In this document: in pieces, positions 44,107-51,821 of the stretch
Position numbering within the stretch: the first letter of the stretch is position 1
Layout: each line of letters opens with the position of its first letter
From: Oscillospiraceae bacterium
GTDB lineage: Bacteria; Bacillota; Clostridia; Oscillospirales; Oscillospiraceae
NCBI GenBank assembly: GCA_902765025.1
Contig: CACWYC010000009.1
Coordinates: 1 to 54,689, forward strand
Length of the DNA: 54,689 bases
Reading direction: 5' to 3'
The notes under the pieces: model-generated
Databases searched by the model: none
What the model saw: the letters and a program-made list of their open reading frames with translations, nothing else
What the model was told of the DNA's origin: nothing
Made by a program: the position numbers and the translations under genes

Positions 44107-44892
44107 TTATTTCTCCTTTATGCAATATTGAATGATCTCCTGGCGATGGGCCTGGCTCAGGCACAAGCGCAAATCAGGAAACGCGCTCTGCAGGCGGGAC
44201 ACGATTTCGGGGCAAATCAAATTCTCTGTGGGAAAATGCCCCGCGTCAATCAGATTGATGGCCCCGTGGTCCAAAAACTCGTGGTACTTCAAGTCCGACG
44301 TGACGAAGGTGTCGCAGCCCAGCGCCATAGCGTTTTCGATATACTCGCCGCAGGCGCCGCCGCCCACCGCCACGCGGTGAACCGGCCTTCCGCTGTCGGT
44401 ATATCGCAAGCCGTTACATCCTAATGATTTTAGCACAAAAGAGGTAAACTCCACAAGGGGTATTTCACATTTTGTTGTGCCGATTCGTCCGATTTTTTCA
44501 TCATTTAACGGCGAAAGATCGGAAAGGCCCAGGGCATTCGCCAAAACGTCGTTGACGCCGCCCTCCGCCGCGTCCAGATTGGTGTGCATACAGATGGCGG
44601 AGATGCCGTGGCGCAGTAGCTTCATCACCATACGGCCCTGGGCGTCTTCATCGATGACGTGCTGCACCTTATGCCAGGTGCAGTTCATGATGGGGTGATG
44701 GGACACAATGAGGTCGGCGCCTATGGCCACGGCCTCCTCCACCACCGGCTCTGTGATGTCCAGCGACACCAGCACCCGGTGCACGGCGCTGCCGCCCTCC
44801 CCCACCAGGTGGCCCACGTTGTCCCAGTCCGCCGCCAGGTCGCGTGGCGCCCAGGCGAAGAGCATATTTTCTATATCGTGCACAGTGGTCAT
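44107..44892 (-). CDS. Nif3-like dinuclear-metal protein (YqfO/DUF34)
   Basis: A 261-residue protein. Metal ligands are visible in LIVSHHPIM (two His) and in AICMHTNLDAA, and at the C-terminus in TSDLKYHEFLDHG. DUF34 proteins form hexamers with two metal ions per subunit; a GTP cyclohydrolase-type role is proposed but not settled. Its start overlaps the trmK stop by 4 bases, the same trmK-yqfO pair as in Bacillus. Cytosolic. Confidence 0.93.
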   Translation of the reverse strand: MTTVHDIENMLFAWAPRDLAADWDNVGHLVGEGGSAVHRVLVSLDITEPVVEEAVAIGADLIVSHHPIMNCTWHKVQHVIDEDAQGRMVMKLLRHGISAICMHTNLDAAEGGVNDVLANALGLSDLSPLNDEKIGRIGTTKCEIPLVEFTSFVLKSLGCNGLRYTDSGRPVHRVAVGGGACGEYIENAMALGCDTFVTSDLKYHEFLDHGAINLIDAGHFPTENLICPEIVSRLQSAFPDLRLCLSQAHRQEIIQYCIKEK

Positions 44893-45566
44893 AGCTGTCT
44901 CCTCTTCTCCGCCAAGGCTTCGTATAGGCTGTCAAGCGCATCCGCTTTACACCTATTATCCTGCGAGCGCCGCATGCCGTCTGCGGCTTTTTTCAGCCGG
45001 GCCATCTGGCGGATTAAGTATTCGCCGTACAGCGGGTCATCCGCCAGCAGCAGGCCCGAATAGGTCTCCACTTCGGAAAGGGGTGGCTGCGCCCCGCCCT
45101 CCACGCACAGGATGGGATAGATGGTGCCCTTATCCGCCACCAACCGCTCGGCGGTGAAACGGTAGCCGTTCTCCGCCAGCCAGCAGCGCAGCAGCTCCTG
45201 GCGCGTCATGGGCTGCAAAATCAGCCGGCAGTCGTTTTTCGTCCAAGGTGCGGCGGACAGGATGGCAATGATGCTCTCCCCGCCCATGCCGGCGATGACC
45301 ACAGTGTCCGCCTCGTAGGGGGCAATGCCCGCCAAACCATCGCACAGCCGCAGCTCCAGCGCTGCGCCGTATTCCTCCGCCGTGCGCCGGGCGTGGTCCA
45401 GGGGCTCGACGCCGATATCCGAGGCGATGGCTCGTTTGATAGCCCCCTTTTGCAGCAGATACACCGGCAGATAGCCGTGGTCGGTGCCCACGTCCGCCAG
45501 GGCCGCGCCCGGGGGCACCAGGTCGGCCAGCATCTGGAGGCGCGGCTGTAGTTGTAACTCTTTCAT
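44889..45566 (-). CDS. trmK: tRNA (adenine-22-N1) methyltransferase TrmK
   Basis: A 225-residue SAM-dependent enzyme that methylates A22 in tRNAs. Motif I is LADVGTDHGYLPVYL, then ASDIGVEPLDHARR (SAM-ribose acidic residue) and VVIAGMGGESIIAIL (motif IV region). A C-terminal helical coil follows (RLKKAADGMRRSQDN). ATG 45566 follows GGAGGGCCT. It starts an operon with the nif3-like and yebC genes; a hairpin lies just upstream. Confidence 0.93.
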   Translation of the reverse strand: MKELQLQPRLQMLADLVPPGAALADVGTDHGYLPVYLLQKGAIKRAIASDIGVEPLDHARRTAEEYGAALELRLCDGLAGIAPYEADTVVIAGMGGESIIAILSAAPWTKNDCRLILQPMTRQELLRCWLAENGYRFTAERLVADKGTIYPILCVEGGAQPPLSEVETYSGLLLADDPLYGEYLIRQMARLKKAADGMRRSQDNRCKADALDSLYEALAEKRRQL

Positions 45567-45585
45567 AGGCCCTCCGGGCAGAATA

Positions 45586-45621
45586 CAACGCATACGGCGT
45601 CACCGTATGCGTTGCGTTTTT
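45586..45621. terminator. Hairpin between DUF1858 gene and trmK
   Basis: Perfect 12-base-pair stem (45586-45597 with 45603-45614) with a T-run on the plus-strand side (45617-45623). On the minus strand, where both genes lie, only GTATTCT follows, so it may terminate partly. Confidence 0.65.
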
Positions 45622-45828
45622 TTACTCAGCCTTGTTGGCGGTCTCGTTGACGATGGCCAGCAGCTTCTCCACGTCCACGCCATGGACGGCGCAAGCCTCC
45701 TCCACAGTCTCACCGCGGGAGCTGGGGCAGCCCAGGCAGTGCATGCCGATGGAGAAGAAGATGGGCGCGGTCTGGGGCGCGATGTCCAGGATATCACCGA
45801 TGACGGTGTCCTTGGTAATCTCAATCAT
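45622..45828 (-). CDS. DUF1858 domain protein
   Basis: A 68-residue protein of the DUF1858 family (EITKDTVIGDILDIAPQTAP, then FSIGMHCLGCPSS). The CxxC pair in HCLGCP suggests redox or metal binding; a similar domain stands at the N-terminus of ScdA/YtfE-type iron proteins. Function unproven. It has its own promoter 30-60 bases upstream and is followed by a hairpin. Confidence 0.9.
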   Translation of the reverse strand: MIEITKDTVIGDILDIAPQTAPIFFSIGMHCLGCPSSRGETVEEACAVHGVDVEKLLAIVNETANKAE

Positions 45829-45858
45829 TGGTATTGCCTCCTATCAGTAGATGGGTAC

Positions 45859-45887
45859 AGTATACCCGCAATTCCCACCGTTTTCAA
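45859..45887 (-). promoter_or_regulatory. Sigma-A promoter of the DUF1858 gene
   Basis: Minus strand: TTGAAA (45882-45887), 17-base spacer, TATACT (45859-45864). Confidence 0.75.
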
Positions 45888-45913
45888 CAGGGAAATTGTA
45901 AACAAACCATCAG

Positions 45914-46108
45914 ATTGTCAAAAAAGCATCGCAGATTTCGCGCCCGCAGGCGCGAACCATTGAAATCCGAAAAAAGTGACGACATGCGCGTCACTATTTT
46001 CACTTCTCAGGCTACGAAGTGTGCGAATAGCGCGCCGGAGGCGTACTATTCGCGCGCGCAGTAGACTGCAATCCCATTGTCAAAAAACGGCATAGCCGTT
46101 TTTTGACA
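45914..46108. repeat. Array of five hairpins with repeated ATTGTCAAAAAA ends
   Basis: This non-coding stretch holds five successive perfect inverted repeats: 45937-45956 (8 bp), 45975-45995 (7 bp), 46001-46021 (6 bp), 46023-46053 (8 bp) and 46078-46108 (14 bp). ATTGTCAAAAAA occurs at both ends (45914-45925 and 46076-46087). It fills most of the 348-base gap between the DUF1858 and zinc-ribbon genes. It may be a REP-like or miniature mobile element, or a structured RNA. Confidence 0.6.
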
Positions 46109-46131
46109 GGCTTAAGCCATATCATGGCGAC

Positions 46132-46159
46132 AAAAAAAGGGGCGCGATGCGCCCCTTTC
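46132..46159 (-). terminator. Terminator of the zinc-ribbon gene
   Basis: Minus strand: AAAGGGGCGC, ATC loop, perfect complement, then TTTTTTT. Confidence 0.9.
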
Positions 46160-46176
46160 GTTGTGTGCTTTAGTGC

Positions 46177-46455
46177 TCAGCCGTTCTCGCGCATCTTAGC
46201 GAAGCAATCGCTGCAGTACACAGGACGGTCGGACTTGGGCTCGAAGGGCACCTTGGCCTCGCCGCCGCAGGAAGCGCAGACAGCGGTGAAATACTCACGG
46301 GGACCACGGGCGGCGTTCTTGCGAGCGTCACGGCAAGCCTTGCAGCGCTGGGGCTCGTTCTGGAAGCCGCGGGCAGCGTAGAACTCCTGCTCACCGGCGG
46401 TGAAAACGAACTCGTTGCCGCACTCTTTGCATACTAAAGTCTTGTCTTCAAACAT
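46177..46455 (-). CDS. Zinc-ribbon domain protein
   Basis: A 92-residue protein with four CxxC pairs: CKECGNEF and CKAC in the first half (a probable zinc-binding domain of the zf-trcl type, with FYAARGFQNEPQRC), then CASCGGEAKVPF and YCSDC in the second. It should bind two zinc ions. Function unknown, though such proteins are common in Clostridia and have been found abundant. ATG 46455 follows GAGAGGG. It lies 34 bases after the sigma factor gene on the same strand. Confidence 0.88.
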   Translation of the reverse strand: MFEDKTLVCKECGNEFVFTAGEQEFYAARGFQNEPQRCKACRDARKNAARGPREYFTAVCASCGGEAKVPFEPKSDRPVYCSDCFAKMRENG

Positions 46456-46489
46456 TGTTTTTACCCTCTCTTTGAGAAATATATTGCGC

Positions 46490-47116
46490 TCAGCCTCTGC
46501 TGATTTCGCCACTGGATAACTGCCGCTCCACTTTGCGGCGGATGCGCTGCACGGCATTGTCCACCGCCTTTGGCGGCCTGCCCACAGTCTCTGCGATTTC
46601 ACGGCACGTAAGGCCGTCTAAATAGTACCCTAAAACCTCTGTTTCAAACGCAGACAACTGCCGACGAACATCCGTCAAGAGAAGCTGAGCTTTTTCTCTG
46701 TCAATCAGCAGGACCTCCGGGTCGGGCTGGGCAAAGAACGAATTGACTTCCAAAAAAGAGGGGTTCAAAGGGATGGCTTGGTTCAACGGGGAATTCTTGC
46801 CGGAGGCCGCCGCCTTCAAAACGGTGTAAATCCTGTTCCGAATGCAGGTCTCGGCAAAGGTGTGAAAGGAGGCGTCCCGGCCCGGGTCATACTCACGCAT
46901 GGCCTTTACCAGGGCAAACATGCCTTCCTGCAGAAGATCCTCACTGTCGCCCCCCGCCAGGAAGAACGGGCGGGCCACGCTGCGCACCAAACGGTGATAC
47001 CGCAGCGCCAGAATCTCCTCCGCCTGGGTGCTGCCCTCCCCGGCAGCCTGGCAAAGCTGCTCGTCGGACAACGCCCGTAAAGCGGGTAAAATTACCCTAT
47101 CATCCTTATCATACAT
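46490..47116 (-). CDS. SigH-like RNA polymerase sigma factor
   Basis: A 208-residue sigma-70 family protein close to SigH: region 2 (LALRYHRLVRSVARPFFLAG, then DSEDLLQEGMFALVKAMREY) and region 4 (YLDGLTCREIAETVGRPPKA, VDNAVQRIRRKVERQL). SigH drives early stationary-phase and sporulation genes. ATG 47116 follows AAAGG at 7 bases; ATG 47140 has no ribosome site. A consensus promoter overlaps this very start, so the true start is in doubt. It may also be read from the ruvCAB operon upstream, since no clear terminator separates them. Confidence 0.85.
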   Translation of the reverse strand: MYDKDDRVILPALRALSDEQLCQAAGEGSTQAEEILALRYHRLVRSVARPFFLAGGDSEDLLQEGMFALVKAMREYDPGRDASFHTFAETCIRNRIYTVLKAAASGKNSPLNQAIPLNPSFLEVNSFFAQPDPEVLLIDREKAQLLLTDVRRQLSAFETEVLGYYLDGLTCREIAETVGRPPKAVDNAVQRIRRKVERQLSSGEISRG

Positions 47117-47117
47117 G

Positions 47118-47147
47118 ATTATACCTTTGTCCAAATTCATTTGTCAA
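47118..47147 (-). promoter_or_regulatory. Consensus sigma-A promoter overlapping the sigH-like start
   Basis: Minus strand: TTGACA (47142-47147), 18-base spacer, TATAAT (47118-47123). The RNA would start near 47111, after both upstream ATGs. Confidence 0.55.
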
Positions 47148-47210
47148 GTGAATCGGGAAAATTTGTAAATAAATTCCCGACAAAATCGGTATAAATTCTC
47201 GCCAGACGGC

Positions 47211-48251
47211 TTACAGCGTCAGTTGCTCCTGCCCATCGAAATCCAAATGGAGGTGTTCGTAGGCTTTTCGGGTGACGCAGCGGCCCCGTGGCGTGCGGGT
47301 CAGGAAGCCCAGCTGCATGAGGTACGGCTCGTATACGTCTTCCAATGTCACCGACTCCTCCCCTATGGTGGCCGCCAGCGTCTCCAAGCCCACCGGGCCG
47401 CCGCCGTAGTTGTCGATGATGGCCCGCAGCATGCGGCGGTCAATCTGGTCCAGGCCCAGGTCGTCCACCTCCAGGGCCAGCAGCGCCTGATCCGCCACCT
47501 GCCGGGTGATGATGCCGTCGGCCTTCACCTGGGCGAAGTCACGGACGCGGCGCAGCATGCGGTTGGCGATACGGGGCGTACCACGGGAGCGGCGGGCGAT
47601 CTCCATGGCGCCGCTGTCCTCAATAGGTACGTTTAAAATGCCGGCGCTGCGGGTAACGATTTTCTTCAATTCCTCCGGGGTGTACAGCTCCAGCCGCAGC
47701 GTCACACCGAAGCGGTCACGCAGGGGTGCAGACAGAGAGCCGGCCCGGGTGGTGGCGCCAATTAGTGTGAATTTGGGCAAATCCAGACGGATGGAATTGG
47801 CGCTGGGGCCCTTGCCGATGATAATATCAATGACGTAATCCTCCATGGCGGGATACAAAATCTCCTCCACAGAGCGGTTCAGCCGGTGAATTTCGTCCAC
47901 AAACAGGATGTCGTTTTCGCTTAAATTGGTCAGCAGCGCCGCCAGGTCGCCGGGTTTTTCAATGGCGGGGCCGGAGGTGATGCGGATGTTGACCCCCATC
48001 TCCTGGGCGATGATGCCGGCCAGGGTGGTTTTGCCCAGTCCCGGAGGGCCGTGGAGCAGCACGTGATCCAGCGACTCCGTCCGCCGCCGCGCCGCCTCGA
48101 TGAACACCGCCAGATTATTTTTGGCCTTTTCCTGGCCGATGTATTCCTGCAGTGTGTGGGGTCGTAGCGAGACCTCCTGGGCATCCTCCTGCAAGAAGGA
48201 CTTGGTGACGATGGGCTCCTCGTAAATGTCCGCGCCGAAATCAATGCTCAA
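47211..48251 (-). CDS. ruvB: Holliday junction branch migration ATPase RuvB
   Basis: A 346-residue AAA+ motor. It has [16 protein letters not shown], Walker [11 protein letters not shown], Walker [11 protein letters not shown], sensor 1 IGATTRAG, the sensor 2 Arg in [12 protein letters not shown], and a winged-helix end ([11 protein letters not shown]). It forms hexamers that pump DNA through the RuvA tetramer. It is 12 bases downstream of ruvA in the ruvCAB operon. Confidence 0.98.
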   Translation of the reverse strand: MSIDFGADIYEEPIVTKSFLQEDAQEVSLRPHTLQEYIGQEKAKNNLAVFIEAARRRTESLDHVLLHGPPGLGKTTLAGIIAQEMGVNIRITSGPAIEKPGDLAALLTNLSENDILFVDEIHRLNRSVEEILYPAMEDYVIDIIIGKGPSANSIRLDLPKFTLIGATTRAGSLSAPLRDRFGVTLRLELYTPEELKKIVTRSAGILNVPIEDSGAMEIARRSRGTPRIANRMLRRVRDFAQVKADGIITRQVADQALLALEVDDLGLDQIDRRMLRAIIDNYGGGPVGLETLAATIGEESVTLEDVYEPYLMQLGFLTRTPRGRCVTRKAYEHLHLDFDGQEQLTL

Positions 48252-48263
48252 TGAGATCCCTCC

Positions 48264-48872
48264 TTACCGAATCATCTGCTTAAGCGCCTGCCGGATGATA
48301 TCCTCCAAAGACAGATGTTCCACGTCCACGTTTTTCAGCGCCGTGTTGACTTCCTGGGCGCCGTAGCCCAGCACCGCCAGGGCCGCGGCGGCCTCCTTCA
48401 GCTTGCCGTTATTTCCGGCAGGCATGGCCGCCGCACCGCTGCCATCGGGCACGAAGGTGCCGATTTCCTGGTCCTTGCTCAGCTTGTCCTTCAGCTCCAG
48501 AATGATGCGCTGGGCAATCTTCTTGCCGATGCCGGGGGCGGCGGTCAGTGTCTTTTCGTCCCCCATCACCACGCACATGGCCAGCTGATCCGGCGTGGTG
48601 CTGGACAGGATGGACAGCGCCGCCTTGGGGCCCACGCCGTTGACGCCCAGCAGCAGCTTGAAGCTGCGCAGCTCCGCCTGGCTGGTAAAGCCGTAGAGGT
48701 CCATGCCGTCCTCCTTCACGTTGAGGTAGGTAAACAGCTTGGCCTGGCTCCCCTTTTTCATGTGGGCCAGGGAATAATTGGTGGTATAGCAGGCAAAGCC
48801 CACGCCGCCGCAATCGATAACGGCCAGACCCGCCTCCATTTCGGCCACGGTGCCACTGACATAGTAGAACAT
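48264..48872 (-). CDS. ruvA: Holliday junction protein RuvA
   Basis: A 202-residue protein: OB-fold N-terminus (MFYYVSGTVAEMEAGLAVID), two helix-hairpin-helix motifs (LLGVNGVGPKAALSILS and LTAAPGIGKKIAQRII) and a C-terminal RuvB-binding domain (AAAALAVLGYGAQEV). ATG 48872 overlaps the ruvC stop (TGATG). It binds Holliday junctions as a tetramer and targets RuvB to them. Confidence 0.97.
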   Translation of the reverse strand: MFYYVSGTVAEMEAGLAVIDCGGVGFACYTTNYSLAHMKKGSQAKLFTYLNVKEDGMDLYGFTSQAELRSFKLLLGVNGVGPKAALSILSSTTPDQLAMCVVMGDEKTLTAAPGIGKKIAQRIILELKDKLSKDQEIGTFVPDGSGAAAMPAGNNGKLKEAAAALAVLGYGAQEVNTALKNVDVEHLSLEDIIRQALKQMIR

Positions 48873-49387
48873 CAAATCGTCTCCTTCACGTTGGGGTCTT
48901 TCCGCCGCAGCAGACTGGTGGCGCTGCGGGCGTGGCACAGGGCGATGGCCAGAGCGTCCGCTGCGTCGTCGGGCTTGGGCACGGCTTTCAGCTTCAAAAT
49001 CCGCTTCACCATGTCCATCACCTGCCGCTTCTCCGCCAGGCCGTAGCCCACCACCGCCTGCTTCACCTGCATGGGGGTGTACTCGTAAATGGGCACCCCC
49101 AGCTTTTCGGCGGTGTAGAGGATAATGCCGCGGCCGTGGGCCACCGCAATGCCGGTGGTAATATTTTTGCTGAAAAACAGTTCTTCAATGGCGATTTCAT
49201 CGGGCCGGAACTGCAAAATCAGCTGCTCTAAATCCGTTTGAATCTGCACAAGGCGAGTAGCCAGCGGCAGCCCGGCCTCGGTGTTGATGGCGCCGTATTG
49301 CACCATGGTTTGCTTCCCCTTGTCACAGTCCAGCACGCCAAAGCCCACAATGGCGATGCCGGGGTCGATGCCCAATATGCGCAACAC
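48872..49387 (-). CDS. ruvC: Crossover junction endodeoxyribonuclease RuvC
   Basis: A 171-residue resolvase that cuts Holliday junctions. The four acidic residues are visible: Asp in ILGIDPG, Glu in AIEELFF, and the Asp pair in DDAADALAIALCH. The start is GTG at 49387 (TTG 49384 possible), after GAGGTGGAGC; longer frames enter the promoter. First gene of ruvCAB, with a LexA-like box in its promoter. Confidence 0.95.
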   Translation of the reverse strand: MLRILGIDPGIAIVGFGVLDCDKGKQTMVQYGAINTEAGLPLATRLVQIQTDLEQLILQFRPDEIAIEELFFSKNITTGIAVAHGRGIILYTAEKLGVPIYEYTPMQVKQAVVGYGLAEKRQVMDMVKRILKLKAVPKPDDAADALAIALCHARSATSLLRRKDPNVKETI

Positions 49388-49409
49388 GCTCCACCTCACA
49401 ATCATTGTT

Positions 49410-49438
49410 ATTATATCAAATATATGTTCGATTGGCAA
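49410..49438 (-). promoter_or_regulatory. Sigma-A promoter of ruvCAB
   Basis: Minus strand: TTGCCA (49433-49438), 17-base spacer, TATAAT (49410-49415). Confidence 0.8.
49417..49430 (-). promoter_or_regulatory. LexA (SOS) box in the ruvC promoter spacer
   Basis: CGAACATATATTTG matches the Gram-positive LexA box CGAACATATGTTCG at 12 of 14 positions and lies exactly between the -35 and -10 boxes, where LexA would block polymerase. Confidence 0.6.
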
Positions 49439-49442
49439 TAAG

Positions 49443-49471
49443 AAAAAGACCACCAATCCGGTGGTCTTTTC
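49443..49471 (-). terminator. Terminator of xerD
   Basis: Minus strand: 11-base-pair stem AAAAGACCACC with its complement, then TTTTTCTT. Confidence 0.88.
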
Positions 49472-49478
49472 GATTCCG

Positions 49479-50366
49479 TTATGCACGGGGGTGGGCCTTG
49501 CGGTATACATCTTTCAGCCCCTTGTTGATGATATGGGTATACATCTGGGTGGAGGAGATATCAGCGTGGCCCAGCATCTCCTGGATGGACTTCAAATCCG
49601 CGCCGTTTTCCAAAAGATGCACGGCAAAGCTGTGGCGCAGCATGTGGGGCGTGATGTCCTTGTCGATCTCCGCCTTGGCCTGGTAATACTTGATGATTTT
49701 CCAGAAGCCCTGGCGGCTCATGCGCTCGCCGTCCATGTTGACGAACAGAGCCCTTTCGCTCTCATCAGCAATCAGCCGGGGGCGAATGCTCTCCATATAG
49801 TCCCGCAGCGCCTTAACGGCGGTGGCATACAGCGGGATGATGCGCTCCTTGCCCCGGTTGACGCAGCGGATGAACTCCAATGTCAGATTCACGTCGTCCA
49901 CGTCAAGGCCAATCAGCTCTGACACGCGGATGCCTGTGGCGTACAGCAGCTCCAGCATGGCGTGGTCACGGAAGCCCTTTTCATCTACGCACTTGGGCTG
50001 GTCCAGAAACAGCTCCACTTCCTTGCTGGTGAGGATCTCCGGATATTTGCGCTCCACCTTTACGGAGGACACCGCCTTGGCGGGGTTGGATTTCATGTGT
50101 CCGGCGCTGACCATAAAGCCGAAGAAGCATTTCAGCGTGGCGGTGCAGCGGGTAATGGTGGCGGGGGATTTTCCCTCCTGCCGCAGGTGCTGCAAGTACT
50201 CCTCCACCCGGGCGCGGTCCACCTTGCGAAGCGTGGACACGCCGCTGCGCAACAGCCAGGTCTGAAACTGCTGCATATCACGAAGATAGGAGCTGAGCGT
50301 ATTGACCGAGGAGTGCTTTTCATTGACCAGGTACTCCCGGAATTCCGCCACGTAATCCGCAGCCAT
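49479..50366 (-). CDS. xerD: Site-specific tyrosine recombinase XerD
   Basis: A 295-residue recombinase that resolves chromosome dimers at dif. Core-binding domain in residues 1-95; catalytic residues: Arg in ATGIRVSELIGL, Lys in NRGKERIIPL, H-x-x-R in PHMLRHSFAVHLL, His in MLGHADISSTQ and Tyr in MYTHI. ATG 50366 follows AAGGGAG at about 9 bases. It is immediately downstream of spoIIM, as in Bacillus (spoIIM-fur-xerD), although fur is missing here. It ends at its own terminator. Confidence 0.93.
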   Translation of the reverse strand: MAADYVAEFREYLVNEKHSSVNTLSSYLRDMQQFQTWLLRSGVSTLRKVDRARVEEYLQHLRQEGKSPATITRCTATLKCFFGFMVSAGHMKSNPAKAVSSVKVERKYPEILTSKEVELFLDQPKCVDEKGFRDHAMLELLYATGIRVSELIGLDVDDVNLTLEFIRCVNRGKERIIPLYATAVKALRDYMESIRPRLIADESERALFVNMDGERMSRQGFWKIIKYYQAKAEIDKDITPHMLRHSFAVHLLENGADLKSIQEMLGHADISSTQMYTHIINKGLKDVYRKAHPRA

Positions 50367-50391
50367 CACGCTCATCTCCCTTCGTAAAAAA

Positions 50392-50982
50392 CTACCCCGC
50401 CAATGCAAGAGTCATCAGCCTCGGGGCAAGGCTGCACTCCAAAATGACACCCAAAGTCAGGGCGGCAAAACAAATCAAAATACCACGCAAATCGCGGCCC
50501 GACAGCGCCGCCAGGCCTTTGCGCTCATAGGCAAGGCGCCAGGCCGTACCGCCTGTAAACAACATGCAGGGCAGCAGCACCGCGCCGCGCACGCCGAAGG
50601 CCGCCAACGCCATCAGCACGCCGGGCTTGCCCATAGCGGCAGAAAAAGAAACCGCGGCGTAGGAAAGGCTCATGCCCTCCCATGCCGCCAGCAGCGGAAC
50701 AGCTACAAAGCCCAGGCCGCAGAAGCTGACCGCCAGCATCAGCAGCGGCACGCGGCAGAACGCCAGCGCCGTGCCCAGGCCGCCGCAAGCGCGGGAATTG
50801 TCGGGGAGGCCACAGTAGGCGGTGACATAGGCTTGCAGCGCATCCAGCGCGTCCCGGCTGCACCGGGACGCCAGAAACGCGCCCAGCAGAATGCCGCCCA
50901 GTGTGGAAATGCCCAGCAACCACACCCGCCGCCCACCGGACGACAGCTTCACGGTACCCTTGGATAATGCGCCCAGTTTCAT
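50392..50982 (-). CDS. spoIIM: Stage II sporulation protein M-like membrane protein
   Basis: A 196-residue integral membrane protein with about five hydrophobic segments (WLLGISTLGGILLGAFLAS, LLMLAVSFCGLGFVAVPLL, GVLMALAAFGVRGAVLLP, GILICFAALTLGVILE). Size, topology and position next to xerD fit SpoIIM, which with SpoIID and SpoIIP degrades septal wall during engulfment. The sequence is divergent, so the call leans on context. A sigma-E-like promoter stands 23 bases upstream. Confidence 0.7.
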   Translation of the reverse strand: MKLGALSKGTVKLSSGGRRVWLLGISTLGGILLGAFLASRCSRDALDALQAYVTAYCGLPDNSRACGGLGTALAFCRVPLLMLAVSFCGLGFVAVPLLAAWEGMSLSYAAVSFSAAMGKPGVLMALAAFGVRGAVLLPCMLFTGGTAWRLAYERKGLAALSGRDLRGILICFAALTLGVILECSLAPRLMTLALAG

Positions 50983-51325
50983 AGCCTGTACCTCACCTCA
51001 TCACACTGTATGAGGCGCCGACAGGATTTAGACGCAAATCCGAACAAGTAGACTATAGGCCAAATTTCATGGTTTCGCAAGGCTTTTGGCGCAAAAATAA
51101 TATTTTTGGCAATTATGCTAAAATGTTATGTAAACTACATTATGTTAACCTTGTAAATGGAGAGGCTATTCCTCCCTTCCACAACCGAAATATGGACGCA
51201 ATTTAAAAATACATCACTACATCTTGTTTTTGAGAAAAATAGAAAGCGATGGAGCGCATTCCACCGCTTTTGTCAAGTGCCTATTTCCCGGAAACCCCTT
51301 TTTTGTTATTTTTCACCATGCTGAT
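50983..51325. other. 343-base AT-rich gap between spoIIM and TIGR04086
   Basis: AT-rich by eye and without a convincing protein frame. It contains the spoIIM promoter (51005-51033) and a hairpin AAGCGATGGA...TCCACCGCTT (51243-51269) near the end of the TIGR04086 gene. Nothing else is recognised. Confidence 0.6.
51005..51033 (-). promoter_or_regulatory. Candidate sigma-E promoter of spoIIM
   Basis: Minus strand: GTCTAAAT (51026-51033), 13-base spacer, CATACAGT (51005-51012). The -10 fits CATACANT; Bacillus spoIIM is sigma-E-controlled. Confidence 0.5.
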
Positions 51326-51751
51326 TTATGTTACCGAATGTCTACGGGTTGCTCTCTTCCCTGCCGCGATTCCTTTTTTCCGCCGCCTTTTACCCTTGGG
51401 GGCAATCAGCGCCGCCACAACGGCTCCCGCCAGCATGGATACGGTTAAGTAGATGCCGTCGGGCACAAAGGAGATGGCCTCGCCGCCGGACAAGGCCGCC
51501 AGCCAGATGACGGCATAGAGCACCGCCCACACCCAGATACACCGCAGGAGCCTGCCCTCCTTCCCCGCCGAAGCCACCGCGCCGCCTGCACAGCAACTGA
51601 TAAAATAGCATGCACACAGCGCCCCCGTCAGCGACTGCTGCCCTATCACCTCGCTGCCCAGCAGCGTGGCCAGCAGTGCGAAGGACAGCGGAATTGCCGC
51701 CGCCCCCACGCCGATGCCCAGCCATAGCTGTTTGTCCGCCAGTTGTTTCAT
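51326..51751 (-). CDS. TIGR04086 family membrane protein
   Basis: A 141-residue protein with four membrane segments (LWLGIGVGAAAIPLSFALLA, TGALCACYFISCCAGGAVAS, CIWVWAVLYAVIWLAAL, ISFVPDGIYLTVSMLAGAVV) and a basic tail (KGKRRRKKGIAAGKRATRR). This matches TIGR04086, a family found next to yajC in Firmicutes; function unknown. Its ribosome site GGGGGAGG is the 3' arm of a strong hairpin, which could shut off translation. Confidence 0.82.
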   Translation of the reverse strand: MKQLADKQLWLGIGVGAAAIPLSFALLATLLGSEVIGQQSLTGALCACYFISCCAGGAVASAGKEGRLLRCIWVWAVLYAVIWLAALSGGEAISFVPDGIYLTVSMLAGAVVAALIAPKGKRRRKKGIAAGKRATRRHSVT

Positions 51752-51758
51752 AGAATAA

Positions 51759-51801
51759 ACCTCCCCCGAAGATGCTCATTGCAAGCATATTCGGGGGAGG
51801 T
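51759..51801 (-). promoter_or_regulatory. Hairpin that hides the TIGR04086 ribosome site
   Basis: ACCTCCCCCGAAGATGCT (51759-51776) pairs with 51784-51801, 18 base pairs with one mismatch. On the minus-strand RNA the 3' arm is GGGGGAGGT, the Shine-Dalgarno site of the gene that starts at 51751. Confidence 0.6.
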
Positions 51802-51821
51802 CTGATTATGCGTCAAATCGA

